DNA of 13,426 nucleotides, taken from Bacteroidota bacterium. Its GTDB lineage: Bacteria; Bacteroidota; Rhodothermia; Rhodothermales; UBA10348. The stretch lies in assembly GCA_018623785.1 (NCBI GenBank), contig JAAZVD010000016.1, positions 1 through 13,426 of the forward strand, in the 5' to 3' direction. A program made the translations under genes and the position numbers. The notes beneath the pieces were generated by a model. The model had not been told where the DNA came from. It made no database searches and saw only the letters and a list, made by a program, of their open reading frames with translations. Position 1 is the first letter of the stretch. Each line of letters begins with the position of its first letter. Below, in pieces: positions 1 through 7,958 of the stretch.

Positions 1-1714
1 CGCCACCGGAGCGGTTGCCGACCAGGTAGGCAAAGCCCGTTTCCTCGTTGATGACCACGTTGTGCGTCGACGCCGTACCATCGTAGCGGGCCGTCTCCGA
101 AAACGTGACCGGCATGTCGGCCGGGGCCACGTCACGAAGCTGAGTCAGGTCGAAGATCTGCAGGCCATGCTGCTCGGCGCCATCAGCCACCACGAATGCG
201 TGGTCCTTGTAGACCTTGACATCGCGCCAGCCGGAGCCCGGAGAGGAAGCCGTCTTGGGCATCTCGCCGACCCAGACCGGATTGCCTGGGTTGGAGATAT
301 CGATGAACGAAACGCCTTCCGTGCGGCCGAGGATAACCCACTCTTTACCGGTTTCGGGATCTTCCCAGCCCCAGATGTCGGTCATGCCCACGCCACGGTC
401 TTTCGACACATCCCCCACGCTCATGAAGGACACGAGGTCCACGTTATCGCAGGCAAAGCCCTGAGCCGAGCCATCCTCACACTCAACTTTATCGCCCGAG
501 TAAGAAGCAAAACGGATGACTTCACTTTCCAGCGTGGCTGTATGGTTCCAGCCGCTTTCCGTGGCCTCCCAAACCGAAGCCACACCGGCTTCGTAGTCGG
601 CGGAGGGGCTGCCGATGACCGCCGTGGTGCCATCGAAGGCAACACCTGTCCCGAAGCCAGGCTGCAGGCGGCGCTCGGTCGCCTCAATGCGTGTCATATG
701 ACCTGAATCAAGAGCCACAGCGTATGCCGAACCACCGGCTGTGACAACCGCGTGATTACCGCTGGCCGCTACCCCGCGTCCGAAACCGAACAGCCGCTGG
801 CCTTCTTCCAGTTCCGGTACGCGCGTTGCTTCATGACCGAACATGCCATTGGGCTGCATGGCAAACACTTCCACGGCACCCGTGCGGTTGGTGGCCGGCC
901 CGCCAGCGTAGATCTTGCCATCTGAAACGGTCAGGGACGACCCCAGCTGAGCGGCGCCTTCGCCCGAAGGCTTGAGCATGCCCATCTGCATCCAGTAGCC
1001 GTGATCCATGAAAACATAGATGACGCCGGCCTGCTCGTTGGTACGGGGTGCAGAAATGAAAATGTTGCCATCGTTGGCTGCTACCGCGAATCCGAAGCCA
1101 TCGCCCTCCTTGGCCGTGGCGGCCTTGAGGGTGACCATCTCTTCCCATCCGCCATCGGTTGGTCGGAAAACGTGGACAGCGCCATCGTGCGTTTCGCCGT
1201 TGTAGGATGTAACGATGATCTGATCCTTGGCAAACGCAATGTTGCCCGTGCGGCTTCCGGCGCGAGCGTATGCCCCACCAAATTCAGCGCCGTCGGCCAG
1301 GCTCGATGGCTCCAGCTTGCCGGTCTGGGTCCAGTTGCCATCATCTTGACGATCATAGACATAGGCGGCATTCATTCCGGGAGCACCTACTACGATGCGT
1401 TCTCCGTGCATGGCGACGGTGCGACCGAAATCATCGCCAACCTGCGCATCGGATGCCATGAGCCGCGCGGCTTCATTCCAGGCGCCGTCTTCGCCACGGG
1501 AGAAGACGTACACGACACCGGCCGGCTCGTCGCCACGAGGCCACCCAGTGGGTGCCGAGCCGACTACGATGTGGTCGCCGGCAATCGCGACCGTGCCTCC
1601 GAATCCGAGGCCGGTGGAGCCATCAACGGCGAGGGATTGGGCCGTGGCAGGAGCCGCCAGAAAGGCGATAGCCACGACCAGTGCGGAAAAACGGGAGAAC
1701 AACATGCGATTCAT
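1..1714 (-). CDS. Secreted FG-GAP propeller / choice-of-anchor B protein (C-terminus missing)
   Basis: The reading frame stays open from the ATG at 1714 to the window edge, giving 571 codons with the C-terminus outside. Residues 1-25 form a Sec signal peptide ending in Ala-Thr-Ala before Gln26. Residues 30-400 hold seven FG-GAP-like units, each with a G-F-G-x-x-V-A type motif near residues 36, 95, 144, 206, 257, 310 and 353. Each is followed by a strand such as IVVGAP and, in most, a YVF-type strand. Seven units suggest a seven-bladed, integrin-alpha-like propeller. Residues 405-571 match the choice-of-anchor B family: Cys412 and Cys422 around a short loop, NVDLVSF, DIWGWEDPETG, FIDISNPGNPVWVGEMP and THNVVINEETGFAY. 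These families are surface or secreted, and the missing end probably carries a sorting or anchor domain. No enzymatic role is visible; adhesion or binding is inferred. An in-frame ATG nine bases downstream (1705) is an alternative start. The gene is divergent from the GH53 gene. Confidence 0.88.
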   Translation of the reverse strand, partial: MNRMLFSRFSALVVAIAFLAAPATAQSLAVDGSTGLGFGGTVAIAGDHIVVGSAPTGWPRGDEPAGVVYVFSRGEDGAWNEAARLMASDAQVGDDFGRTVAMHGERIVVGAPGMNAAYVYDRQDDGNWTQTGKLEPSSLADGAEFGGAYARAGSRTGNIAFAKDQIIVTSYNGETHDGAVHVFRPTDGGWEEMVTLKAATAKEGDGFGFAVAANDGNIFISAPRTNEQAGVIYVFMDHGYWMQMGMLKPSGEGAAQLGSSLTVSDGKIYAGGPATNRTGAVEVFAMQPNGMFGHEATRVPELEEGQRLFGFGRGVAASGNHAVVTAGGSAYAVALDSGHMTRIEATERRLQPGFGTGVAFDGTTAVIGSPSADYEAGVASVWEATESGWNHTATLESEVIRFASYSGDKVECEDGSAQGFACDNVDLVSFMSVGDVSKDRGVGMTDIWGWEDPETGKEWVILGRTEGVSFIDISNPGNPVWVGEMPKTASSPGSGWRDVKVYKDHAFVVADGAEQHGLQIFDLTQLRDVAPADMPVTFSETARYDGTASTHNVVINEETGFAYLVGNRSGG

Positions 1715-1721
1715 CGATGAA
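1710..1721. repeat. 12-bp perfect palindrome over the start codon of the FG-GAP gene
   Basis: TTCATCGATGAA is a perfect 12-bp palindrome that contains the minus-strand ATG at 1714-1712. It could be a small operator or simply chance. The rest of the 166-bp divergent gap (1715-1880) shows no convincing promoter on either strand and no Shine-Dalgarno sequence. Confidence 0.3.
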
Positions 1722-1880
1722 GTGGTCAAGTGAGGGGAAGTTTTGGGTAGCTCTACGCACAGCACAGAACCGCGTTTCTGACGTCCCGGATTCCAAGAGC
1801 ATTCCTGGCGACCTTTCGAAACAGAAGGCCCAATTACCGATATGCAGTTCGAACATGTCCGATCAGAACTTCCCTCCTGA

Positions 1881-3245
1881 ATGTACCGTCTCGTAGCCAT
1901 CCTGCTTCTTCTCACGGCAGTGCGTCCTGCCCTGAGTCAGACACGTCCGTTTCATGCATGCGGCGATATGTCCTACCTGGATGAACTTGAGGCGGTCGGG
2001 GCACGCTTTTTCGATGGCGGTGTTCAGAAGAATGCCATGACCATCCTCAAAGATCATGGTATGACCATGGTCCGGTTACGTATCTGGCATACACCCGACG
2101 GTGGACGTGATGGATTGGACGCTACACTGATGATGGCCAAGCGTATCAAGGCTCAGAACCTGGACCTGATGCTTGACTTCCATTATTCCGATTACTGGGC
2201 TGACCCGGGCAAGCAATACAAGCCGGCCGCCTGGACCGGCTTGAATTTTACTGCGCTGCGAGATTCAGTCCGTACCTACACGGCCGATGTCATCCGGGCC
2301 CTCATGGATCAGGGAACGCCGCCTGAAATCGTACAGATCGGCAACGAAACGACATCCGGGATGCTGTGGGATGACGGACGGGTAGGTGGCAGTTTCGATA
2401 CCACGTCCCAGTGGGGCCGCTACGCATCGCTGACCAAAGCAGGTATCGAAGGGGTGAGGGAAGCGGGTGGTACTGATATTGACATCATGATCCACATCGA
2501 CCGTGGTGGCGATCCCAACGGAGTGCGTTGGTTTTTCGACAATCTCATGGCGTTCAATGTCGATTTCGACCTCATAGGGATGTCCTATTATCCTTTCTGG
2601 CACGGCTCGCTGGAGGACCTGGAAGCGGCCCTCAGTATAGCCTCTTCACGGTATTCCAAGCCGGTGATGCTGGCTGAAATCGCCTATCCATGGACACTAC
2701 AGTGGTTCGACAGCCAGCACAACTTCGTAGGGAGCCAGGATCAGTTGATAGATGGTTACCCGGCGTCCCCTGAGGGACAGCGAGCCATGATGGAGGCCAT
2801 CGTCCAGCGCGTACTCGACGTGCCTGAACAGGCGGGTATTGGCGTATGCTACTGGTCTCCCGAACTGTGGGCAATCCCTGAATACCCGACGGCCTGGGAA
2901 AACCTGGCCATCTTCGATGACAAGGGAGAAGTGCTCCCTGCCGCCAGTGCCTTGAACCCCTTTTTCAGCGTGGGAATGGAGGTAGAGGCTCCATACCCGA
3001 CACCATCGCTCCTCGATATATATCCCAATCCGGTTCGACAAGGGCAGTCCCTGACGGGTACCCACCCAGGCCCGGGCACGGTACAAATTTTTGATGCGCT
3101 GGGACGGCATGCACGAACGGCTGCCGTCAGCTCAGAGCCATGGCAGTTGGATACGTCGCATCTGGCGCCGGGCCTGTACCGGATTTCCCTACACGGCGTC
3201 GATGGAAGGATGATCGGGAGCCGAATCATTTCCATCCTGCCCTAG
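1881..3245 (+). CDS. Secreted GH53 arabinogalactan endo-beta-1,4-galactanase with T9SS sorting domain
   Basis: This 454-residue protein has a Sec signal peptide (residues 1-19) and a glycoside hydrolase family 53 domain (about 24-362). GH53 enzymes cleave beta-1,4-galactan in type I arabinogalactan and pectin side chains with retention of configuration. The two catalytic glutamates are visible: E156 in QIGNE (acid/base) and E266 in MLAEIAYPW (nucleophile). Other family signatures are MVRLRIWH (63-70) and LMLDFHYSDYWADPGKQ (96-112). Residues 372-454 form a type A sorting domain (IYPNPV near 380, then FDALGR and LAPGLYRI), so the enzyme should cross the outer membrane through the type IX system and end up on the surface or released. 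The ATG at 1881 leads straight into the signal peptide and no Shine-Dalgarno is present. No SusC/SusD, beta-galactosidase or regulator lies in the window. The 85-bp gap to the downstream transporter has no clear terminator, so read-through is possible. Confidence 0.93.
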   Translation: MYRLVAILLLLTAVRPALSQTRPFHACGDMSYLDELEAVGARFFDGGVQKNAMTILKDHGMTMVRLRIWHTPDGGRDGLDATLMMAKRIKAQNLDLMLDFHYSDYWADPGKQYKPAAWTGLNFTALRDSVRTYTADVIRALMDQGTPPEIVQIGNETTSGMLWDDGRVGGSFDTTSQWGRYASLTKAGIEGVREAGGTDIDIMIHIDRGGDPNGVRWFFDNLMAFNVDFDLIGMSYYPFWHGSLEDLEAALSIASSRYSKPVMLAEIAYPWTLQWFDSQHNFVGSQDQLIDGYPASPEGQRAMMEAIVQRVLDVPEQAGIGVCYWSPELWAIPEYPTAWENLAIFDDKGEVLPAASALNPFFSVGMEVEAPYPTPSLLDIYPNPVRQGQSLTGTHPGPGTVQIFDALGRHARTAAVSSEPWQLDTSHLAPGLYRISLHGVDGRMIGSRIISILP

Positions 3246-3330
3246 CGGTCGCGAATCACCACGTCACCTCGTAGATTCCCCTCGGTTCGATTACCCAACA
3301 CGTATCGTTCATCAGACGTCCCCGCTCTCC

Positions 3331-4884
3331 ATGGATACGACCGCCTCCAAGCCCGGCTTCGTCGAACGGGCCCTCAACCGTATCGAGGTCATCGGCAATA
3401 AACTGCCCGACCCTGCGATGCTCTTCTTGATCTCCCTCATCGTCGTCTGGGTCCTGTCCTGGCTGATGTCGGGGATGTCATTCGCCGACATCGATCCGCG
3501 ATCGGGTGCGCCCATCGTGATCAATAACCTGCTGGCTGGGGATGCGATGGCGACCTTCCTCTCCCAGATGGTGACCATCTTCACGGGCTTCGCACCGCTG
3601 GGCGTGGTCCTTGTGGCCATGCTCGGTGTGGGCGTTGCCGATGAGGCGGGCTACTTCAACACCAGCATCAAGATGACCCTGTCCTGGACGCCCAAGGCGC
3701 TCATGACGCCGATGGTCGTCCTGGTTGGCCTTATTTCCCACAGTGCCATCGATGCGGGCTACGTACTCGTCATTCCGTTGGGCGGCATCATCTTCTATGC
3801 CGTTGGACGGCATCCCATTGCCGGTATTGCCGCCGCATTTGCCGGCGTATCGGGAGGCTTTTCAGCCAACCCGCTTCCCGGCGCACTCGATCCGCTCCTC
3901 CAGGGCTTTACCCAGCCTGCCGCGCAGATCATCGACCCGTCGGTGCTTGTCAACCCGCTGGGGAATTACTATTTCACAGCTATCTCGTCGCTTCTGATCG
4001 TGGCGCTGGGTTGGGCCATCACGGACTGGATTATTGAACCGCGCCTGAACCGGACCACGCCGGTGGATGACGACGCTGAAGCTTCCGAGGACATGGACAC
4101 CGTGTCGGGGGTCGAGAGGAAAGCCTTCCTGTGGTCGACACTGACCCTGGTGGCCGGGCTCGTTGTGCTCGTACTGTTGCTGATTCCAGAGGACTCCCCG
4201 ATGCGCGATGCCAGTGGCAGTCTGAACAGTTTCCAGGCGCCCATCATGCAGTCCATCGTTCCCTTGATCTTCCTGCTCTTCCTGATACCCGGGGTGGTCT
4301 TCGGCTATGTGACGGGCAAATTCCGCAGGTCGAAGGACATGGTGGACGCTATGACCAAGGCCATGCACGGCATGTCCTACTACATCGTGATGGCGTTCTT
4401 CTGCGCACTCTTCGTATACGCGTTCGGGCAGTCGAACATCGGCGCCCTGCTTGCGCTCAAGGGCGCTGCCCTGCTGAAGGCGCTGGCGTTGCCGGGCGGC
4501 GTAACCATCGTGGGCATCGTCTTTCTGACCGCTTTCGTCAACCTGTTCGTGGGCTCGGCCTCGGCAAAATGGGCGCTGCTCGCTCCCATCTTCGTGCCCA
4601 TGCTGATGCAGGTGGGCATCTCGCCGGAGCTCACGCAAGCGGCCTACCGAGTCGGGGATTCGTCCTCGAATATCATCACGCCACTCATGCCGTATTTCCC
4701 GCTGGTCGTGGTCTACTGCCAGCGCTACTTCAAGAAAACGGGTATAGGGACGCTGACCTCTATCATGATCCCATACACGGTGGTCTTTCTGGTAGTCTGG
4801 TCGATCTTCCTTCTTGTGTTCTGGGCACTCGGGATTCCGCTTGGCCTGCAGGCCTTCTACGCCTACCCGCCACCCGCGATGTAG
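3331..4884 (+). CDS. AbgT-family transporter (p-aminobenzoyl-glutamate / sulfonamide efflux type)
   Basis: This 517-residue polytopic inner-membrane protein is full length for the AbgT family, which includes E. coli AbgT, MtrF and YdaH. Characterised members import p-aminobenzoyl-glutamate or export sulfonamide antimetabolites using an ion gradient. Family motifs in order are GVADEAGYF (101-109), SHSAIDAGYV (136-145), GGFSANP (175-181), FVNLFVGSASAKWALLAP (402-419) and YRVGDSSSNIITPLMPYFPL (439-458). The polar residues N404, W414, R440 and D443 lie in the conserved core. A hydrophilic acidic loop (about 240-262) separates the two halves. The start at 3331 (MDTTASK) gives the usual short cytoplasmic N-terminus. 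AbgA/AbgB hydrolase subunits are absent nearby, so folate-catabolite use is not supported by context. Drug or metabolite efflux is equally likely and the substrate is unknown. A strong terminator follows at 4941. Confidence 0.92.
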   Translation: MDTTASKPGFVERALNRIEVIGNKLPDPAMLFLISLIVVWVLSWLMSGMSFADIDPRSGAPIVINNLLAGDAMATFLSQMVTIFTGFAPLGVVLVAMLGVGVADEAGYFNTSIKMTLSWTPKALMTPMVVLVGLISHSAIDAGYVLVIPLGGIIFYAVGRHPIAGIAAAFAGVSGGFSANPLPGALDPLLQGFTQPAAQIIDPSVLVNPLGNYYFTAISSLLIVALGWAITDWIIEPRLNRTTPVDDDAEASEDMDTVSGVERKAFLWSTLTLVAGLVVLVLLLIPEDSPMRDASGSLNSFQAPIMQSIVPLIFLLFLIPGVVFGYVTGKFRRSKDMVDAMTKAMHGMSYYIVMAFFCALFVYAFGQSNIGALLALKGAALLKALALPGGVTIVGIVFLTAFVNLFVGSASAKWALLAPIFVPMLMQVGISPELTQAAYRVGDSSSNIITPLMPYFPLVVVYCQRYFKKTGIGTLTSIMIPYTVVFLVVWSIFLLVFWALGIPLGLQAFYAYPPPAM

Positions 4885-4896
4885 GATGATGCGCCA

Positions 4897-4939
4897 TCCG
4901 TGGTACCTCCACGGACGTAGAAGCATGGCCCGAACATGC
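4897..4939. repeat. Two small tandem hairpins ahead of the terminator
   Basis: TCCGTGG (4897-4903) pairs with CCACGGA (4909-4915) across a 5-nt loop, and GCATG (4923-4927) pairs with CATGC (4935-4939) across a 7-nt loop. Both lie between the transporter stop codon and the main terminator. They may protect the 3' end of the transcript. Neither has a T-tract, so neither is called a terminator itself. Confidence 0.4.
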
Positions 4940-4940
4940 C

Positions 4941-4981
4941 GCGGGGCGGCCGATCATGGATCGGCCGCCCCGCTCTTTTTT
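4941..4981 (+). terminator. Strong intrinsic terminator after the AbgT-family gene
   Basis: A 14-bp perfect GC-rich stem (4941-4954 with 4960-4973) closes a 5-nt loop and is followed by T-C-TTTTTT (4974-4981). The T-tract is on the plus strand only, so it terminates transcription from the transporter side. The convergent peptidase gene has an A-rich run before the stem and no T-run after it, so it is not clearly served by this hairpin. Confidence 0.93.
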
Positions 4982-4997
4982 CTGAAGCCTGTCCTAC

Positions 4998-7832
4998 TTA
5001 CTCCTCCTTGGCTGCCTTTGCGCGGGCCTCATCGGCCTTCTCCTTTTCGAGCTCTTTCTCCAGGAACGGAATGCCATCAATGATCCAGCTTGCTGGCTCG
5101 TGCCCCAATAGGTAGTAATTGAACCAGTCGTGCGTGCGGTTGGCGTAGTCGAGCTGGTTCTGCTTCAGGCGCAGGCCGTGGTTTTCGCCATCGTAGACGA
5201 GCAGCACGAACTCCTTCTGCAGGCGACGCATCGTGTTGTAGAGCTCCACGCCCTGGTTGAAATCCACGGCGCCGTCCTCATCCCCAAACGCCACCATGAG
5301 CGGCGTGTTGATGTTTCCGGCCTGGAAAACGGGCGAGTTCTGGATGTACTTCTCCATATCCTCCCAGTAAGGGTCGGGGAAGCGGCCCTGGCTGATTTCG
5401 AAGATCGTGGCGTCCGTGCCGCCCGAGTTCCAGTACATCGAGTTGTACATGGAAATCATGTTGGTCAGCGGCGCACCGGCCACGGCGGCCGAGAAAATGT
5501 CCGTCTGCGTGACTACGAAAGACGTCTGGTAGGCACCCCATGAGTGCCCGGTCAGGCCGATCCGATCCGGGTCAATCATGCCCGTGGCCACCACGGCTTC
5601 CACGGCGGGTACGAGAGCTTCGACCGCCGACATGCCAGGATCGCGAAGACGGTAGACGATGTCGGGTTCGAACACGAAGTAGCCTTCGGATGAGAATCGC
5701 CGCTGGTTGTAGGCGTTCGTGCGGCTGGGCAGCGAGTAGCTGTGCAGGCTTTGGCTGCGTAGCTCGTAGATGTAGACAATCATCGGGTACTGCTTGCCTT
5801 CCTCGTAGTCGGCCGGATACAGCAAGCGACCTTGCAGCGGATGGCCGTTGGCATTCACAAAGTCCACCAGCTCGGTGTGACCCCACTTATAGTCATCCTG
5901 CTGCGGATTCGTATCCGTGAGCTGGATGGGATTGGAGAACGAGGCATCCACCGCATAGATATTGGGCGACTCATCGGCTTTCTGGGTGATGAAAGTGAAT
6001 ACCTCGGCGTCTTCTGCCCGGCTCAAACTGCTGATGGAGCGCGGCTCGTAGACCAGCATATCAAGCGATCCTCCGTCTTCGCTGCGCGACGGATTTTTCT
6101 GCCAGACGTAGTACCCTGAGTCTTTCGTCTCATCACCATAGGCGCTGAAATAGATGGGGCCCTCGGCCGACAGCGTCTCATTGTCAAAGTCCACGCGGAC
6201 CTGGCGGAAACGGACGCTGTCGGCCGTGCCGAAGGTCAGTCGCTCCACGCCGTTTCCGTCCGCATTCACGCGATAGACATCAAACTGGTCATAGAGCAGC
6301 ACCGCGTCATCGCCTTCAATCCACTGGCCAGTACCGAATGCCCGATCCTCTTCGCGACCATAGATGGCCGTGAAGTTGTTGAACCGGGTATCGATGTCTT
6401 CGGTCAGGTTGGTGTGCTCGCCATCTTGGACGGAATAGCTCCACCAGTCGTTGGCGCGGAAATAGATGACGTAGGCGCCATCCGGAGATACGCTCACGTT
6501 TTCGATGCGCTCGAGCACTTTGGTGCGCTCGCCGGTGGTGGTATCAAGGACGTAGACATCACTCCAGGATTCCCTCAGTTGGGGCTGATACGGCGTATCG
6601 TCATAACCCACGGCATGCCGCTGATCCCCGGTGAGGGTAAGGTTGCGGATGTTCTCGTCCGCCAGCCTGGCCACGCGGTCGTCATCCAGCACCCACGAGG
6701 TCATGTACGTGAAGTTCTTGTCCCGGCTGGCCATGACGCCCTGTCGCGGCTGTACGACCGGGTCGTTCCAATGCCAGACATCCACTCCGGGTGCGTCGAG
6801 ATCCTTGTCGCGCTCGGCGTTTGTCTTGTCGTCGGGGTCACCTGATTCCTCATCTACTTCGTCAGCGTCCTCTTCCTCGCTTTCCGCCTCGTCCGAATCC
6901 TCTTCTTCAGTCGCTTCCTCCTCCTCATACCGCTCTTTCAACCCGATGAATACCCGCGAACCATCCTCTGAAAAGCGCACGCCGCCTTCCTTGGCAATAC
7001 GGAATCCGTCCTCACGTGCCGAGTCCAGCACGAACGTTTCGCCACCGCCCGACACATCACGGAAGACCATGACATAATGATCCGGGTAATCCTCGCCTAC
7101 GACAGCGCCTTCTTTCAGGACGGCCAGGTCGAATGAATCATCCCGCCAGGTCAGGTCCGAATAGACTTCTTCGTCGCTGTCCAGAATGCGGATGGAATAG
7201 TCCGAAAGGTCGATGAGCTGCACGCCGTTGCCGAGTTTGTCCACAGCATGGATAACCACGGCCAGGTGCGCGCCCTCCGGGCTGAATGCATACTCCGAGA
7301 CGTTGCCGATGGCGTAGTTCGAACCCGTGGCCAGATTTCGGATGACGAGGTCAGTACCGCTTTCACTGTCCTCCTCGGCGTATTTGCGCAGGGCCAGGAA
7401 ACGGCCATCATCCGAAAACGCAGCCGACTGTACATGTTCAACCGTGTCGACCTCGGCTGTAGCCAGGTTCATGATACCCAAGGACATCTCGACCCGCTTC
7501 TTGGCCTTCTCAAGCTTCTTTTCATCCTCCTCCGACATGCCTATCGTGAAGGCCAACCAACCGGAATCACCCGAAAAGCGGGGTTGGGTGCCGTAAAGGA
7601 ATGAGTGGACATCGCCATCGCCAACAGGACGAGCGTGCAGGGTTGTGGGCCCTTCCACCTTGGTCGTGGTCCAGGCAAACCAGGATCCGTCCGGGGACAG
7701 CGTATTGACGCCCAGGCTTTCCCACTGGTCGTAGTCTTCCAGGGTGAGATCCTTTTTCTGGGCGTCGGCTGACGGGACGAGCATTGCGCCGAAAAGCAGC
7801 GCGAGGAGGGACAGGCGAACGAGTCGGTTCAT
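4998..7832 (-). CDS. Exported S9 family (prolyl oligopeptidase-like) serine peptidase
   Basis: From the ATG at 7832 the product has 944 residues with a Sec signal peptide (1-24, ending SADA before QKK). Residues 30-640 form an N-terminal beta-propeller with repeated strands such as LSPDGSWFAW, FSDDGRFLAL, FSPEGAHLAV and VSPDGAYVIYF. Residues 655-915 are the alpha/beta-hydrolase peptidase domain. The catalytic triad is visible: S764 in GHSWGAY, D853 in GDEDGAV and H885 in DGENHG. S9 enzymes cleave short peptides that enter through the propeller, and this one should act in the periplasm, probably in peptide scavenging. It has no T9SS domain; the C-terminus is a charged helix rich in Lys, Glu and Ala. 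An unusual acidic insert occupies residues 302-346. An in-frame ATG at 7853 would add seven residues. The open frame runs back to 8225 but that part lies antisense to the metallo-hydrolase gene. Substrate specificity cannot be read from sequence. Confidence 0.92.
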   Translation of the reverse strand: MNRLVRLSLLALLFGAMLVPSADAQKKDLTLEDYDQWESLGVNTLSPDGSWFAWTTTKVEGPTTLHARPVGDGDVHSFLYGTQPRFSGDSGWLAFTIGMSEEDEKKLEKAKKRVEMSLGIMNLATAEVDTVEHVQSAAFSDDGRFLALRKYAEEDSESGTDLVIRNLATGSNYAIGNVSEYAFSPEGAHLAVVIHAVDKLGNGVQLIDLSDYSIRILDSDEEVYSDLTWRDDSFDLAVLKEGAVVGEDYPDHYVMVFRDVSGGGETFVLDSAREDGFRIAKEGGVRFSEDGSRVFIGLKERYEEEEATEEEDSDEAESEEEDADEVDEESGDPDDKTNAERDKDLDAPGVDVWHWNDPVVQPRQGVMASRDKNFTYMTSWVLDDDRVARLADENIRNLTLTGDQRHAVGYDDTPYQPQLRESWSDVYVLDTTTGERTKVLERIENVSVSPDGAYVIYFRANDWWSYSVQDGEHTNLTEDIDTRFNNFTAIYGREEDRAFGTGQWIEGDDAVLLYDQFDVYRVNADGNGVERLTFGTADSVRFRQVRVDFDNETLSAEGPIYFSAYGDETKDSGYYVWQKNPSRSEDGGSLDMLVYEPRSISSLSRAEDAEVFTFITQKADESPNIYAVDASFSNPIQLTDTNPQQDDYKWGHTELVDFVNANGHPLQGRLLYPADYEEGKQYPMIVYIYELRSQSLHSYSLPSRTNAYNQRRFSSEGYFVFEPDIVYRLRDPGMSAVEALVPAVEAVVATGMIDPDRIGLTGHSWGAYQTSFVVTQTDIFSAAVAGAPLTNMISMYNSMYWNSGGTDATIFEISQGRFPDPYWEDMEKYIQNSPVFQAGNINTPLMVAFGDEDGAVDFNQGVELYNTMRRLQKEFVLLVYDGENHGLRLKQNQLDYANRTHDWFNYYLLGHEPASWIIDGIPFLEKELEKEKADEARAKAAKEE

Positions 7833-7840
7833 GACAGTCT

Positions 7841-7874
7841 CGGGGTGGTTCATCGATTCCAAAGAATCGCCCCG
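7841..7874 (-). promoter_or_regulatory. Hairpin in the 5' leader of the S9 peptidase gene
   Basis: CGATTC (7854-7859) and GAATCG (7864-7869) form a perfect 6-bp inverted repeat with a 4-nt loop. An outer CGGGG/CCCCG pair (7841-7845 with 7870-7874) could extend it around an 8-nt bulge. In the minus-strand transcript it ends nine bases before the ATG at 7832 and the bulge contains the alternative ATG at 7853. It could be a leader structure or a protein-binding operator in the 126-bp divergent region. The rest of this gap shows no convincing promoter. Confidence 0.35.
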
Positions 7875-7958
7875 AATGGGCGTAATAACAAGCAGGAGTT
7901 GCCGGGTAATCGGTCTTGCCCGTACCATACCGCCTCTGAGAACCCAGCCCCACCGTTC

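Noticed and set aside
62..706. 214-residue plus-strand open frame, and a similar 239-residue one at 1001-1720
   Set aside because: Both are antisense to the FG-GAP/choice-of-anchor B gene, whose recognisable motifs run through the whole stretch.
1881..4884. Polysaccharide utilisation locus
   Set aside because: Only one glycoside hydrolase and no SusC/SusD pair or hybrid sensor; the adjacent AbgT-family transporter is not a sugar transporter.
3862..4926. 354-residue minus-strand open frame
   Set aside because: Wholly antisense to the AbgT-family gene, with His/Arg/Gln-rich composition typical of a shadow frame in GC-rich coding DNA.
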